Below are positions 1 to 5,550 of a stretch of 7,154 nt of DNA, in pieces; the stretch's first letter is position 1, and each line of letters begins with the position of its first letter. Source of the stretch: an uncultured Gemmiger sp. (GTDB lineage: Bacteria > Bacillota > Clostridia > Oscillospirales > Ruminococcaceae); NCBI GenBank assembly GCA_944382805.1, contig CALWNS010000157.1, positions 1 through 7,154 on the forward strand. The letters run 5' to 3'. Under the pieces are notes generated by a model. The model did not search any database. It was not told the DNA's origin and was given only the letters and a program-made list of their open reading frames with translations. Position numbers and translations under genes: made by a program.

Positions 1-380
1 GCTGTGCCGTGGGGGCGGCGCTGATGGCGTAGGACGGCCGCGTGTTCGCCGGCGGCGACATCGGAAACGCCGGCTACAGCCCCACCAACTGCGCCGACCG
101 CGCGGCCCTGTTCAAGGCCGTCAGCGAAGGCGCGCGCCGCTTTGCCGCCATTGCCATCGTGGGCGGCCCGCAGGGCGGCGCGCCCCTGCGGGCGACCGCC
201 CCCTGCGGCGTCTGCCGCCAGGCGCTGTACGAGTTTGGCGGCCCGGACCTGGTCGTCCTGATGGCCAAAAACGAGGACGAATACACCGCGTCCACGCTGG
301 GCGCGCTGCTGCCCTGCGCGTTTGGCCCGGCGGACCTGGAGGCCGCGCCCGACGCCCAAAATGCAAAACATCCCGAATAA
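1..380 (+). pseudogene. cdd: Cytidine deaminase, 3' part, with in-frame stop (probable pseudogene)
   Basis: Cytidine deaminase hydrolyses cytidine and deoxycytidine to uridine and deoxyuridine in the cytoplasm. Reading from base 3, the translation CAVGAALMA, a TAG stop at 30-32, then DGRVFAGGDIGNAGYSPTNC follows the family pattern VGAALLxxDGxxxxGxNIENA without a gap, so the stop replaces one ordinary codon. The zinc ligands are kept: the Cys of TNCADR and both Cys of PCGVCRQ. Three functional residues have changed: the Asn and Glu of NIEN, which bind ribose, are now Asp and Gly, and the catalytic Glu of CAER is now Asp. The C-terminal TLGALLPCAFGPADL is typical and the length after the stop is normal. 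The 5' end lies outside the window. A GTG at 42 could restart translation, but that product would lack the N-terminal quarter. Sequencing error could explain the stop but not all three substitutions. It sits 15 bp before the nucleoside-binding lipoprotein gene, in the same direction. Confidence 0.85.
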
Positions 381-395
381 GGAGTAATATTTCGC

Positions 396-1604
396 ATGGA
401 TCTTTCTTCTAAAACTTTCCGCCGCCTGTTGTCCGGCGCGCTCTGCGCGGCGCTGGCCGCCGGCCTGTGCGCCTGCGGCGCGCCTGCCGCCAGCAGCAGC
501 GAGACCGAAGCGCCCACTCCCGCCCAGATCGAGGACGCCGCCTGGGTGCTGCCGGCGGAGCAGGCCGCGCCGGCCGGCAACGCGGACGCGGCCCAGCCGG
601 ACGCGCTGGCCTATGCGGGCGGCGCCATCGCCTTTGTGGCCGACACGGACGGCGTGGAGACCGGCCCCGACGCGGCGGTCTGGCGCGGCGTGCAGAACTT
701 TGCTTCGACCTTTGGCTACCGGGCGTTGTCCTTCCAGGCGCGCGAGGATACCGCCGAAGCGCGCGAGGAAGCCCTGCGCGAGGCGGCCGAGTCCGGCGCG
801 CCGCTCGTTGTCTGCCGCGGCGACGCCATGGCCAGCGCGTTGTACGCCATCCAGCGCAACTACCCGACCATCAGCTATCTTCTGCTGGAGGGCGAACCCC
901 ACAGCAACGACTACACCGCCTACGAGACCACCAACAACACCCACTGCGTGCTGTTTGCGGTGGAGCAGGCCGGCTACCTGGCCGGGTACGCGGCGGTCAT
1001 GGACGGCTACACCGCGCTGGGCTTTGTCGGCGCCGATTCCATGCCGGAGACCGTGCGCTACTGCACCGGCCTGCTGCAGGGGGCCGACGACGCCGCCACG
1101 CTGCAGGGCGAGCAGGTCAGCGTGGACGTGTGGTATATCGGCAGCGGGCAGGCCAGCGACGCCGTGACCGCCCGCATGGGCAGCTGGTACAGCGAGGGCG
1201 TGCAGCTCATCATGTCCTGCGGCGGCGACCTGGTCGAAAGCTGCATCGAAGCGGCGCGGGATAACGGCGGCCTGGTGCTCAACGCCGCCTGGGACGCCGC
1301 CGAGCTGGACGACACGGTGCTGACCAGCGCGCTGCTGAACTATTCCGTTACCACCCAGCGCCAGCTGTACGACTTTTTTGCCGCCGGTTCCTGGGGCGAA
1401 AAAGCCGGCCAGACCGAGCGGGTGAGCGCGGCGGACGCCGCCGTCAGCCTGCCGCGCACCGGCTGGCCCTTCTCCGGCTTTGCGCTGGAGGAATACGAAG
1501 CGCTGTACGAGCAGCTGTGCGAAGGCACGGTCCGGGTCGAGCGCTACTCGGACGCCGAAACGCTGCCGCAGACGCCCAACGTGACGGTCGAACTTGCCAA
1601 CTGA
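396..1604 (+). CDS. BMP/PnrA-family nucleoside-binding lipoprotein (ABC transporter substrate-binding)
   Basis: This 402-aa protein starts with a signal peptide (KTFRR followed by a hydrophobic stretch) and a lipobox LCAC, which puts the lipidated Cys at residue 27. It is followed by a Ser/Ala/Glu/Pro-rich linker to about residue 70, so it should be an exported lipoprotein anchored outside the membrane. The mature part matches the BMP (TmpC/PnrA) fold of purine/pyrimidine nucleoside-binding proteins: AIAFVADTDGV near 77, AVEQAGYLAGYAA at 188-200, LGFVGADSMPETV at 208-220, a VDVWYIGSGQASDA segment near 243, and GVQLIMSCGGDLVESCIEAA at 268-287. The start is supported by AGGAG at 380-384, overlapping the cdd stop. 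Position between cdd and pdp points to nucleoside uptake, although the permease and ATPase partners are not in the window. Substrate choice is inferred from context. The family call is firm and the exact ligand is not. Confidence 0.88.
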   Translation: MDLSSKTFRRLLSGALCAALAAGLCACGAPAASSSETEAPTPAQIEDAAWVLPAEQAAPAGNADAAQPDALAYAGGAIAFVADTDGVETGPDAAVWRGVQNFASTFGYRALSFQAREDTAEAREEALREAAESGAPLVVCRGDAMASALYAIQRNYPTISYLLLEGEPHSNDYTAYETTNNTHCVLFAVEQAGYLAGYAAVMDGYTALGFVGADSMPETVRYCTGLLQGADDAATLQGEQVSVDVWYIGSGQASDAVTARMGSWYSEGVQLIMSCGGDLVESCIEAARDNGGLVLNAAWDAAELDDTVLTSALLNYSVTTQRQLYDFFAAGSWGEKAGQTERVSAADAAVSLPRTGWPFSGFALEEYEALYEQLCEGTVRVERYSDAETLPQTPNVTVELAN

Positions 1605-1623
1605 CCGCCCTGTCTGCACCCAC

Positions 1624-1628
1624 GGAGG
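1624..1628 (+). promoter_or_regulatory. Shine-Dalgarno site of pdp
   Basis: GGAGG lies 8 nt before ATG 1637 but only 2 nt before ATG 1631. It therefore selects 1637 as the start of pdp, giving the usual N-terminus MRMYDIIAKKRDG rather than the longer forms from 1631 or from upstream starts inside the lipoprotein gene. Confidence 0.85.
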
Positions 1629-1636
1629 ATATGCCC

Positions 1637-2962
1637 ATGCGTATGTATGACATTATCGCCAAAAAGCGGGACGGCGCCGCCCTGACCGAAGCCGAGATCG
1701 CCTTTGCGGTCAACGGCTATGTGGCGGGCGAGATCCCCGACTACCAGATGAGCGCGCTGCTCATGGCCATCTACCTGCGCGGCATGACCGATGCCGAGAC
1801 GGTCACCCTGACCGAGGTGATGGCCCGCTCCGGCGAACAGGTCGATCTTTCCGGCCTGCCCGGCGTCAAGGTCGATAAACATTCGACCGGCGGGGTAGGG
1901 GACAAGACCACCCTGGCCGTGGCGCCCATCGTGGCGGCCTGCGGCGTGCCGGTGGCCAAAATGAGCGGCCGCGGCCTGGGCCATACCGGCGGCACCATCG
2001 ATAAGATGGAGGCGGTGCCCGGCACGCGCACTTCGCTCAGCCAGCAGGAATTCTTTGACCAGGTGCGCCGCATCGGCCTGGCCGTCATCGGCCAAAGCGG
2101 GCAGATCGCCGCCGCGGACAAAAAGATCTACGCTCTGCGGGACGTGACCGCCACGGTCGGCTGCATCCCGCTGATCGCCTCCTCCATCATGAGCAAAAAG
2201 CTGGCCGCCGGTTCGGACGCCATCCTGCTGGATGTGACGATGGGCAGCGGCGCGTTCATGCAGGACCTGGACAGCGCCATCGAGCTGGCCCGCCTGATGG
2301 TGTCCATCGGCACGGCGCACGGCCGCCGCACGGCGGCGCTCATCACCGATATGGACAAGCCGCTGGGCCGCAATGTCGGCAACGCGCTGGAGGTGGCCGA
2401 AAGCATGGCGGTGCTGCAGGGCTGCGGCCCGGCCGATCTGACCGCGGTCTGCTTGCAGCTGGCCGCCAATATGCTGGCGCTGGCCGGCCGGGGCGATTTG
2501 CGCAGCTGCCGCGCCCGGGCCGAGCGCGCGCTGCACGACGGCACGGCGTTTGAAAAGTGCTGCCAGATGTTTGCCGCCCAGGGCGGCGATACCCGCGTGC
2601 TGCGCGACCCCGGCCTGTTCGCCGGGGCCAAGTACAGCTACGACCTTACCGTGCGCGGGGAGGCAGGGTACATCACGGCCAACGATGTGGAAAAAATCGG
2701 CAATGCCAGCGTGCTGCTGGGCGCCGGCCGCCTGAAAAAGGGCGATGCCATCGACCCTGCCGCCGGCATCACGCTGCACAAAAAGCTGGGCGACGCCGTG
2801 CGCCCCGGCGATGTGCTGTGTACTTTTTATGCGAACGACCCGGCCCTGTTCGCCGCCGCCGAGCAGATGTACCGCAGCGGGCTGGTCATCTGCGCCCAAA
2901 AGCCCGCCGACCCGCCGCTGGTCTACGCCCGCGTCACCGCCGCCGGCGTAGAGCGGCTGTGA
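1637..2962 (+). CDS. pdp: Pyrimidine-nucleoside phosphorylase
   Basis: This 441-aa enzyme is close to the family's usual 430-440 aa. It splits uridine, thymidine and deoxyuridine with phosphate into the base and (deoxy)ribose-1-phosphate, in the cytoplasm, as a homodimer. Visible motifs are the phosphate-binding stretch KHSTGGVGDK (81-90), the thymidine/pyrimidine phosphorylase signature SGRGLGHTGGTIDKMEAVPG (110-129), and YALRDVTATVG (165-175) with ASSIMSKK (181-188). In these, Arg168, Ser183 and Lys187 match the pyrimidine-binding residues known as Arg171, Ser186 and Lys190 in E. coli thymidine phosphorylase. The N-terminal helical domain starts MRMYDIIAKKRDG, and the C-terminal domain includes a glycine-rich VLLGAGRLKKGD. 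It lies 32 bp after the lipoprotein gene with no terminator between them, so the two are probably co-transcribed. The assignment as Pdp rather than thymidine-only DeoA rests on Firmicute context and is less certain than the family. Confidence 0.95.
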   Translation: MRMYDIIAKKRDGAALTEAEIAFAVNGYVAGEIPDYQMSALLMAIYLRGMTDAETVTLTEVMARSGEQVDLSGLPGVKVDKHSTGGVGDKTTLAVAPIVAACGVPVAKMSGRGLGHTGGTIDKMEAVPGTRTSLSQQEFFDQVRRIGLAVIGQSGQIAAADKKIYALRDVTATVGCIPLIASSIMSKKLAAGSDAILLDVTMGSGAFMQDLDSAIELARLMVSIGTAHGRRTAALITDMDKPLGRNVGNALEVAESMAVLQGCGPADLTAVCLQLAANMLALAGRGDLRSCRARAERALHDGTAFEKCCQMFAAQGGDTRVLRDPGLFAGAKYSYDLTVRGEAGYITANDVEKIGNASVLLGAGRLKKGDAIDPAAGITLHKKLGDAVRPGDVLCTFYANDPALFAAAEQMYRSGLVICAQKPADPPLVYARVTAAGVERL

Positions 2963-2985
2963 CCGTTTGCCTGTTTACAAGAAAA

Positions 2986-3028
2986 AACGCTCCCCCCGCA
3001 GCGCGTTTGGCGCCGCAGGGGGAGCGTT
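2986..3028. terminator. Strong hairpin terminator between convergent pdp and prfB
   Basis: AACGCTCCCCC (2986-2996) pairs perfectly with GGGGGAGCGTT (3018-3028). Inside it, after a C/A mismatch, GC pairs with GC, then after another mismatch GCGC (3001-3004) pairs with GCGC (3010-3013) around a short loop. On the - strand the stem runs into six T (complement of A2982-2987), a textbook intrinsic terminator for prfB. On the + strand there is no clear T-run, so termination of pdp is likely but weaker. Confidence 0.9.
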
Positions 3029-3041
3029 GCATATAAGGGGG

Positions 3042-4163
3042 TTATACTTCGGCCAGTTCCCCGCGGGAGTTGGCTTTCAGGTAGGCGTAGATGAACCCGT
3101 CCAAATCGCCGTCCATCACGGCCTGCACGTTGCCGTTTTCAAACCCGGTGCGGTGGTCTTTCACCAGCGTGTAGGGCATGAACACATAGCTGCGGATCTG
3201 GTGGCCCCAGGCGATCTCGTTCTGCACGCCCTTGATGTCGTCGATCTTATCCTTGTGTTGCTGCAGCGCGATCTGGTACAGCTTGGCTTTCATCATCTCC
3301 ATCGCGTACTCGCGGTTCTGCAGCTGGCTGCGCTGGGTCTGGCAGCTGGTCACGATGCCGGTCGGCTTGTGGATCAGGCGCACGGCCGAAGAAGTCTTGT
3401 TGATGTGCTGGCCGCCCGCGCCGGAGGAACGGAACACCTGCATCTCGATGTCGCTGGGGTTGATCTCGATCTGGATCTTCTCGTCCAGTTCGGGCATCAC
3501 CTCCAGGCTGGCAAAGCTCGTCTGGCGGCGGGCGTTGGCGTCAAACGGGCTGATGCGCACCAGGCGGTGTACGCCGTGCTCGCTTTTCAGCATACCGTAG
3601 ACGTTCGCGCCCTTTACCAGCATCGAAGCGCTCTTGATGCCGGCGTCGTCGCCGTCCAGCACGTCCAGCACCTCCACGCTGTAGCCGTGCTGTTCGGCCC
3701 AGCGGGTGTACATACGGTACAGCATCTCGGCCCAGTCCTGCGCCTCGGTGCCGCCGGTGCCGGCGTGGAAGGTCAAGATCGCGTTGTTGTGGTCGTATTC
3801 GCCGTTGAGCATCGTCATCAGCTGCAGCTCGTCGATGGCCTTGGCCACTTCCTCCACGGCCTGCTCGCCCTCCTCGGCCAGCGAAGGGTCGTTTTCCTCC
3901 GCCAGCAGTTCCAGCAGGGTGCCGGCTTCCTCGTACTGGGTGTCCAGCTTGCGGTAACGCTCCAGCTTGTTCTTCAGCTCGCCCATCTCGCCGTACACCT
4001 TCTGGCTGCGCTCCTGGTCGTCAAAAAAGCCGGGCACGGTCATCTGGTGCTCCAGCTCGGCCAGGCGCTTTTCGCTCGCCTCGATCGAAAGCGCGTCCCG
4101 CAGGTCGTCCACGGCGGTCTTGTAGCCGTTTAAGCGGGCTTTCAGTTCGTCAATCGTGATCAT
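3042..4163 (-). CDS. prfB: Peptide chain release factor 2 (RF2), without programmed frameshift
   Basis: RF2 reads UGA and UAA stop codons and triggers release of the finished peptide on the ribosome. The 373-aa product has the RF2 stop-reading tripeptide SPF (205-207) in VRISPFDANARRQTS, and the catalytic GGQ (250-252) in SSGAGGQHINKTSSAVR. Residue 246 is Ser. The N-terminal helical domain (about 1-110) leads into the RF-specific GTGGTEAQDWAEMLYRMY. The start at 4163 is set by AGGAG 7 nt upstream; an upstream TTG at 4196 would add 11 residues but lacks such a site. The CTT at codon 25, where E. coli shifts frame at CTT TGA C, is followed here by TCG ATC, so the gene reads straight through. 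I see no convincing -35/-10 pair upstream. Upstream lie a terminator and a tRNA fragment, so prfB must have its own promoter in the short gap. Confidence 0.97.
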   Translation of the reverse strand: MITIDELKARLNGYKTAVDDLRDALSIEASEKRLAELEHQMTVPGFFDDQERSQKVYGEMGELKNKLERYRKLDTQYEEAGTLLELLAEENDPSLAEEGEQAVEEVAKAIDELQLMTMLNGEYDHNNAILTFHAGTGGTEAQDWAEMLYRMYTRWAEQHGYSVEVLDVLDGDDAGIKSASMLVKGANVYGMLKSEHGVHRLVRISPFDANARRQTSFASLEVMPELDEKIQIEINPSDIEMQVFRSSGAGGQHINKTSSAVRLIHKPTGIVTSCQTQRSQLQNREYAMEMMKAKLYQIALQQHKDKIDDIKGVQNEIAWGHQIRSYVFMPYTLVKDHRTGFENGNVQAVMDGDLDGFIYAYLKANSRGELAEV

Positions 4164-4170
4164 ATCGCTG

Positions 4171-4175
4171 CTCCT
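4171..4175 (-). promoter_or_regulatory. Shine-Dalgarno site of prfB
   Basis: The - strand reads AGGAG here, 7 nt before ATG 4163. This fixes the prfB start at MITIDELK and argues against the upstream TTG at 4196. Confidence 0.85.
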
Positions 4176-4228
4176 GTTTGTTCGGTCATGCGTCAAAAAA
4201 CGTAAAAAACGGCCCCTGATCCGGGCAT

Positions 4229-4259
4229 AAAAAATGTTTCCCCCCGCAGGAAGGAAACA
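4229..4259 (-). terminator. Rho-independent terminator, probably of the original tRNA-Gly transcript
   Basis: On the - strand, TGTTTCCTTCC, loop TGC, then GGGGGGAAACA form an 11-bp stem with two G-U pairs, followed at once by six T (complement of A4229-4234). It lies 25 bp downstream of the tRNA 3' fragment and in the same direction, so it most likely ended the tRNA transcript before the insertion. It also insulates prfB from the element. Confidence 0.8.
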
Positions 4260-4283
4260 ACTCCGGGCGCTGCGGTCCGGCTT

Positions 4284-4307
4284 TGGAGCAGGTGAAGGGA
4301 GTCGAAC
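4284..4307 (-). other. tRNA 3'-end fragment (tRNA-Gly type), probable attachment site
   Basis: The - strand reads GTTCGACTC, then CCTT, then CACCTGC, U73 and CCA. This is the T-loop, T-stem 3' strand, acceptor 3' strand, discriminator and encoded CCA of a tRNA. An acceptor partner GCAGGTG with discriminator U fits tRNA-Gly. The rest of the tRNA is absent: the bases just 5' (ACGC) do not complete the T-stem, which would need AAGG, and no D or anticodon arm follows. A tRNA cut exactly from the T-loop to the 3' end is the typical copy left when an element integrates into a tRNA gene. The CCA end faces prfB, so the chromosome is on the left and the element on the right. The intact tRNA should sit at the far end of the element. 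The tRNA match is by recognition, not by search. Confidence 0.7.
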
Positions 4308-4312
4308 GCGTT

Positions 4313-4361
4313 ATTTTTGCGTAACCACGCGGATTTTTGCGTTTTCCGCCGGATTTTTGCG
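4313..4361. repeat. Three ATTTTTGCG repeats spaced exactly 20 bp
   Basis: ATTTTTGCG occurs at 4313-4321, 4333-4341 and 4353-4361; the last two extend to GGATTTTTGCG. A 20-bp period is about two helical turns, so bound proteins would line up on one face of the DNA. They start 6 bp inside the tRNA fragment. Binding by an integrase, excisionase or host factor is an inference from position. Confidence 0.75.
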
Positions 4362-4417
4362 CGCCATATCGTCCTGCATCCGATATTCCCAAAACCTGCC
4401 CGGCGCTGCCGGTTTCC

Positions 4418-4440
4418 AAGTGGGTACTAAAGTGGGTACT
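4418..4440. repeat. Tandem AAGTGGGTACT repeat, 12-bp period
   Basis: AAGTGGGTACT occurs at 4418-4428 and again at 4430-4440, separated by one A. It lies 14 bp beyond the end of the recombinase operon and about 110 bp from the tRNA fragment. Short tandem repeats at this place in tRNA-integrated elements are commonly arm-type sites for tyrosine integrases; no such integrase gene is in the window. Confidence 0.75.
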
Positions 4441-4454
4441 GTATTACTCCGCCT

Positions 4455-4709
4455 TTACCCGCGTTCCACCGCTGCTCGCGCAGCGGCCAGCGCCCCGTCC
4501 CGGTCCTGGTGGAACTCCAGCTTGCCGGGCTGCCCGCCCTCAAGGCAGGGGATGTACATCCAGTATACACCGGGAGCGTCACAGTAGTCAAGTATGCCTG
4601 TGTCCAGGAAGTCCTGGATGGTGCCCACCATCCCAAAGCGGGCGGTCTTGTTGTCGTTCCAGACGGTGCGGATGGTACCGGTGTACCCGCGGTGTTTGGT
4701 CAGTCTCAT
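4455..4709 (-). CDS. Conserved-looking small protein of unknown function, coupled to the recombinase
   Basis: This 84-aa protein starts at ATG 4709, which overlaps the recombinase stop as ATGA, with GAGGAAA as a ribosome site 7 nt upstream. It begins MRLTKHRGYTGTIRTVWNDN and has a Gly/aromatic-rich, probably beta-rich core (FGMVGTIQDFLDTG, APGVYWMYIPC) and a C-terminal helix rich in Ala and Arg. There is no signal peptide, membrane segment or Cys pair of zinc-finger type. I do not recognise the family. Translational coupling suggests a role tied to the recombinase, perhaps an accessory or directionality factor, but that is only inferred from position. It is the last gene of the operon. Confidence 0.7.
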   Translation of the reverse strand: MRLTKHRGYTGTIRTVWNDNKTARFGMVGTIQDFLDTGILDYCDAPGVYWMYIPCLEGGQPGKLEFHQDRDGALAAARAAVERG

Positions 4710-5550
4710 GGCATTTCCTCGCTTTCATGTGTGGGAAGTGTGGGGAGCTCCGAGTGGGCCCGCCTCCCGCGCCTCTCGGCATTGAGTCTCTCCACTACGG
4801 CATTGTACCTCTCTACGCTTACAAGCGCCGGGAAATCCCCACGCACGCGCAGCTCTCCGTAGCTGTAATACCCAGCGTAGATTGGTCGGGATAGGATCAC
4901 GCGCACCTTGTAAGCGTCCATTTCGCGGCCGCGCTTGCCGCGGATGTTGTGCTGCCGGCACCATCTGGCGGTATCGCTCAGCGAGCCAGTGGCCTCGTAT
5001 ACGCGGTAGATCTCCAGCACGCGAGTGGCCTCGCCCGGATTGATGCGCAGCCCGCCGGGTGTGATATCATAGCCCAGCACCTCGCTGCAGGTGCGCTTGC
5101 CTTGCATGGCGCGCTCCCGCATGGCGGCGGCGACGCGCTCTCCGGTGATCTCTCTCTCTCCATCTGGGCAAATACCCCCAGCAGACCCATCATGGCACGG
5201 CCGACAGGCAACGAGGTGTCGAACGCCTCGGTATAGCTCACCAGGTCGCACCCGTGCGCCTGCATCGTGCCCCAGATGCTGTACAGGTCGGCCACGCTGC
5301 GGGTAAGCCGGGACAGCGCCCAGACTACCACCAGATCATGCTTGCCCGCGCGCACGTCTGCAAGCAGCTGCCGCATGGCAGGGCGGTGTTTAATATCCTT
5401 GCCGGATATGCCCGCGTCCTCGTATACGGTAGGCGGCCCGTGGCCTCGCTGGAGGCACCAGTCGGTAAGCGCCTTGCGCTGTGCCTCCAGCGAGTATCCC
5501 TCGCGGGCCTGATCCAGGGTCGAGACGCGGGTGTATATGGCGGCGCTCAT
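4706..5550 (-). pseudogene. Serine recombinase (resolvase/invertase type), frameshifted in a (GA)6 tract
   Basis: Serine recombinases cut and rejoin DNA through a phosphoserine link. The N-terminal catalytic domain (1-133) is intact: IYTRVSTLDQAREGYSLEAQ with Ser10 as nucleophile and Arg8, YEDAGISGKD (43-52), RPAMRQLL (57-63), and LSRLTRS (79-85) with its conserved Arg. After FAQMERE the reading frame should go on as ITGERVAAAMRERA, which lies in another frame. One extra GA in the tract at 5149-5160 causes the break, and the actual product runs on as RSPES to a stop at 4978 (190 aa). Removing one GA gives a 280-aa protein with a PF07508-type recombinase domain (about 155-260) ending in FPALVSVERYNAVVERL. 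It lacks the zinc ribbon and long coiled coil of large serine integrases, so it is short for that group. The start overlaps the upstream stop (ATGA) and has no obvious ribosome site, so translation is probably coupled. Confidence 0.88.
5149..5160 (-). repeat. (GA)6 dinucleotide tract in the recombinase gene
   Basis: Six GA units on the - strand, directly after the ATG codon of FAQM. Five units (or eight) keep the two halves of the recombinase in one frame; the six seen here shift it. Such tracts gain and lose units by slippage. Confidence 0.9.

Noticed and set aside
1544..2899. A 451-codon open frame on the - strand opposite pdp
   Set aside because: Composition (runs of Ala, Gly, His, Gln) is that of an antisense shadow, and pdp carries the full family signature on the other strand.
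2967..4133. A 388-codon open frame on the + strand opposite prfB
   Set aside because: It is the mirror of a clear RF2 gene in very GC-rich DNA, is rich in Val, His, Leu and Gln repeats typical of antisense frames, begins inside a terminator hairpin and has no ribosome site.
4196..4196. Upstream TTG as the prfB start
   Set aside because: AGGAG is placed correctly for ATG 4163, and the extra 11 residues are not part of RF2 proteins.
4391..4415. Hairpin CCGGC-GCT-GCCGG as terminator of the recombinase operon
   Set aside because: The stem is only 5 bp and the T-run on the - strand (TTTT) comes several bases later, so the evidence is too weak to call it.
4186..4419. A 77-codon - strand frame across the tRNA fragment (…TRSTPFTCSKAG…)
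   Set aside because: It is a translation of the tRNA 3' end, its terminator and the repeats, a common false gene call next to tRNAs.
5140..5165. Programmed ribosomal frameshifting at the GA tract
   Set aside because: There is no known slippery heptamer or clear downstream structure; loss of one repeat unit explains the frame break more simply.
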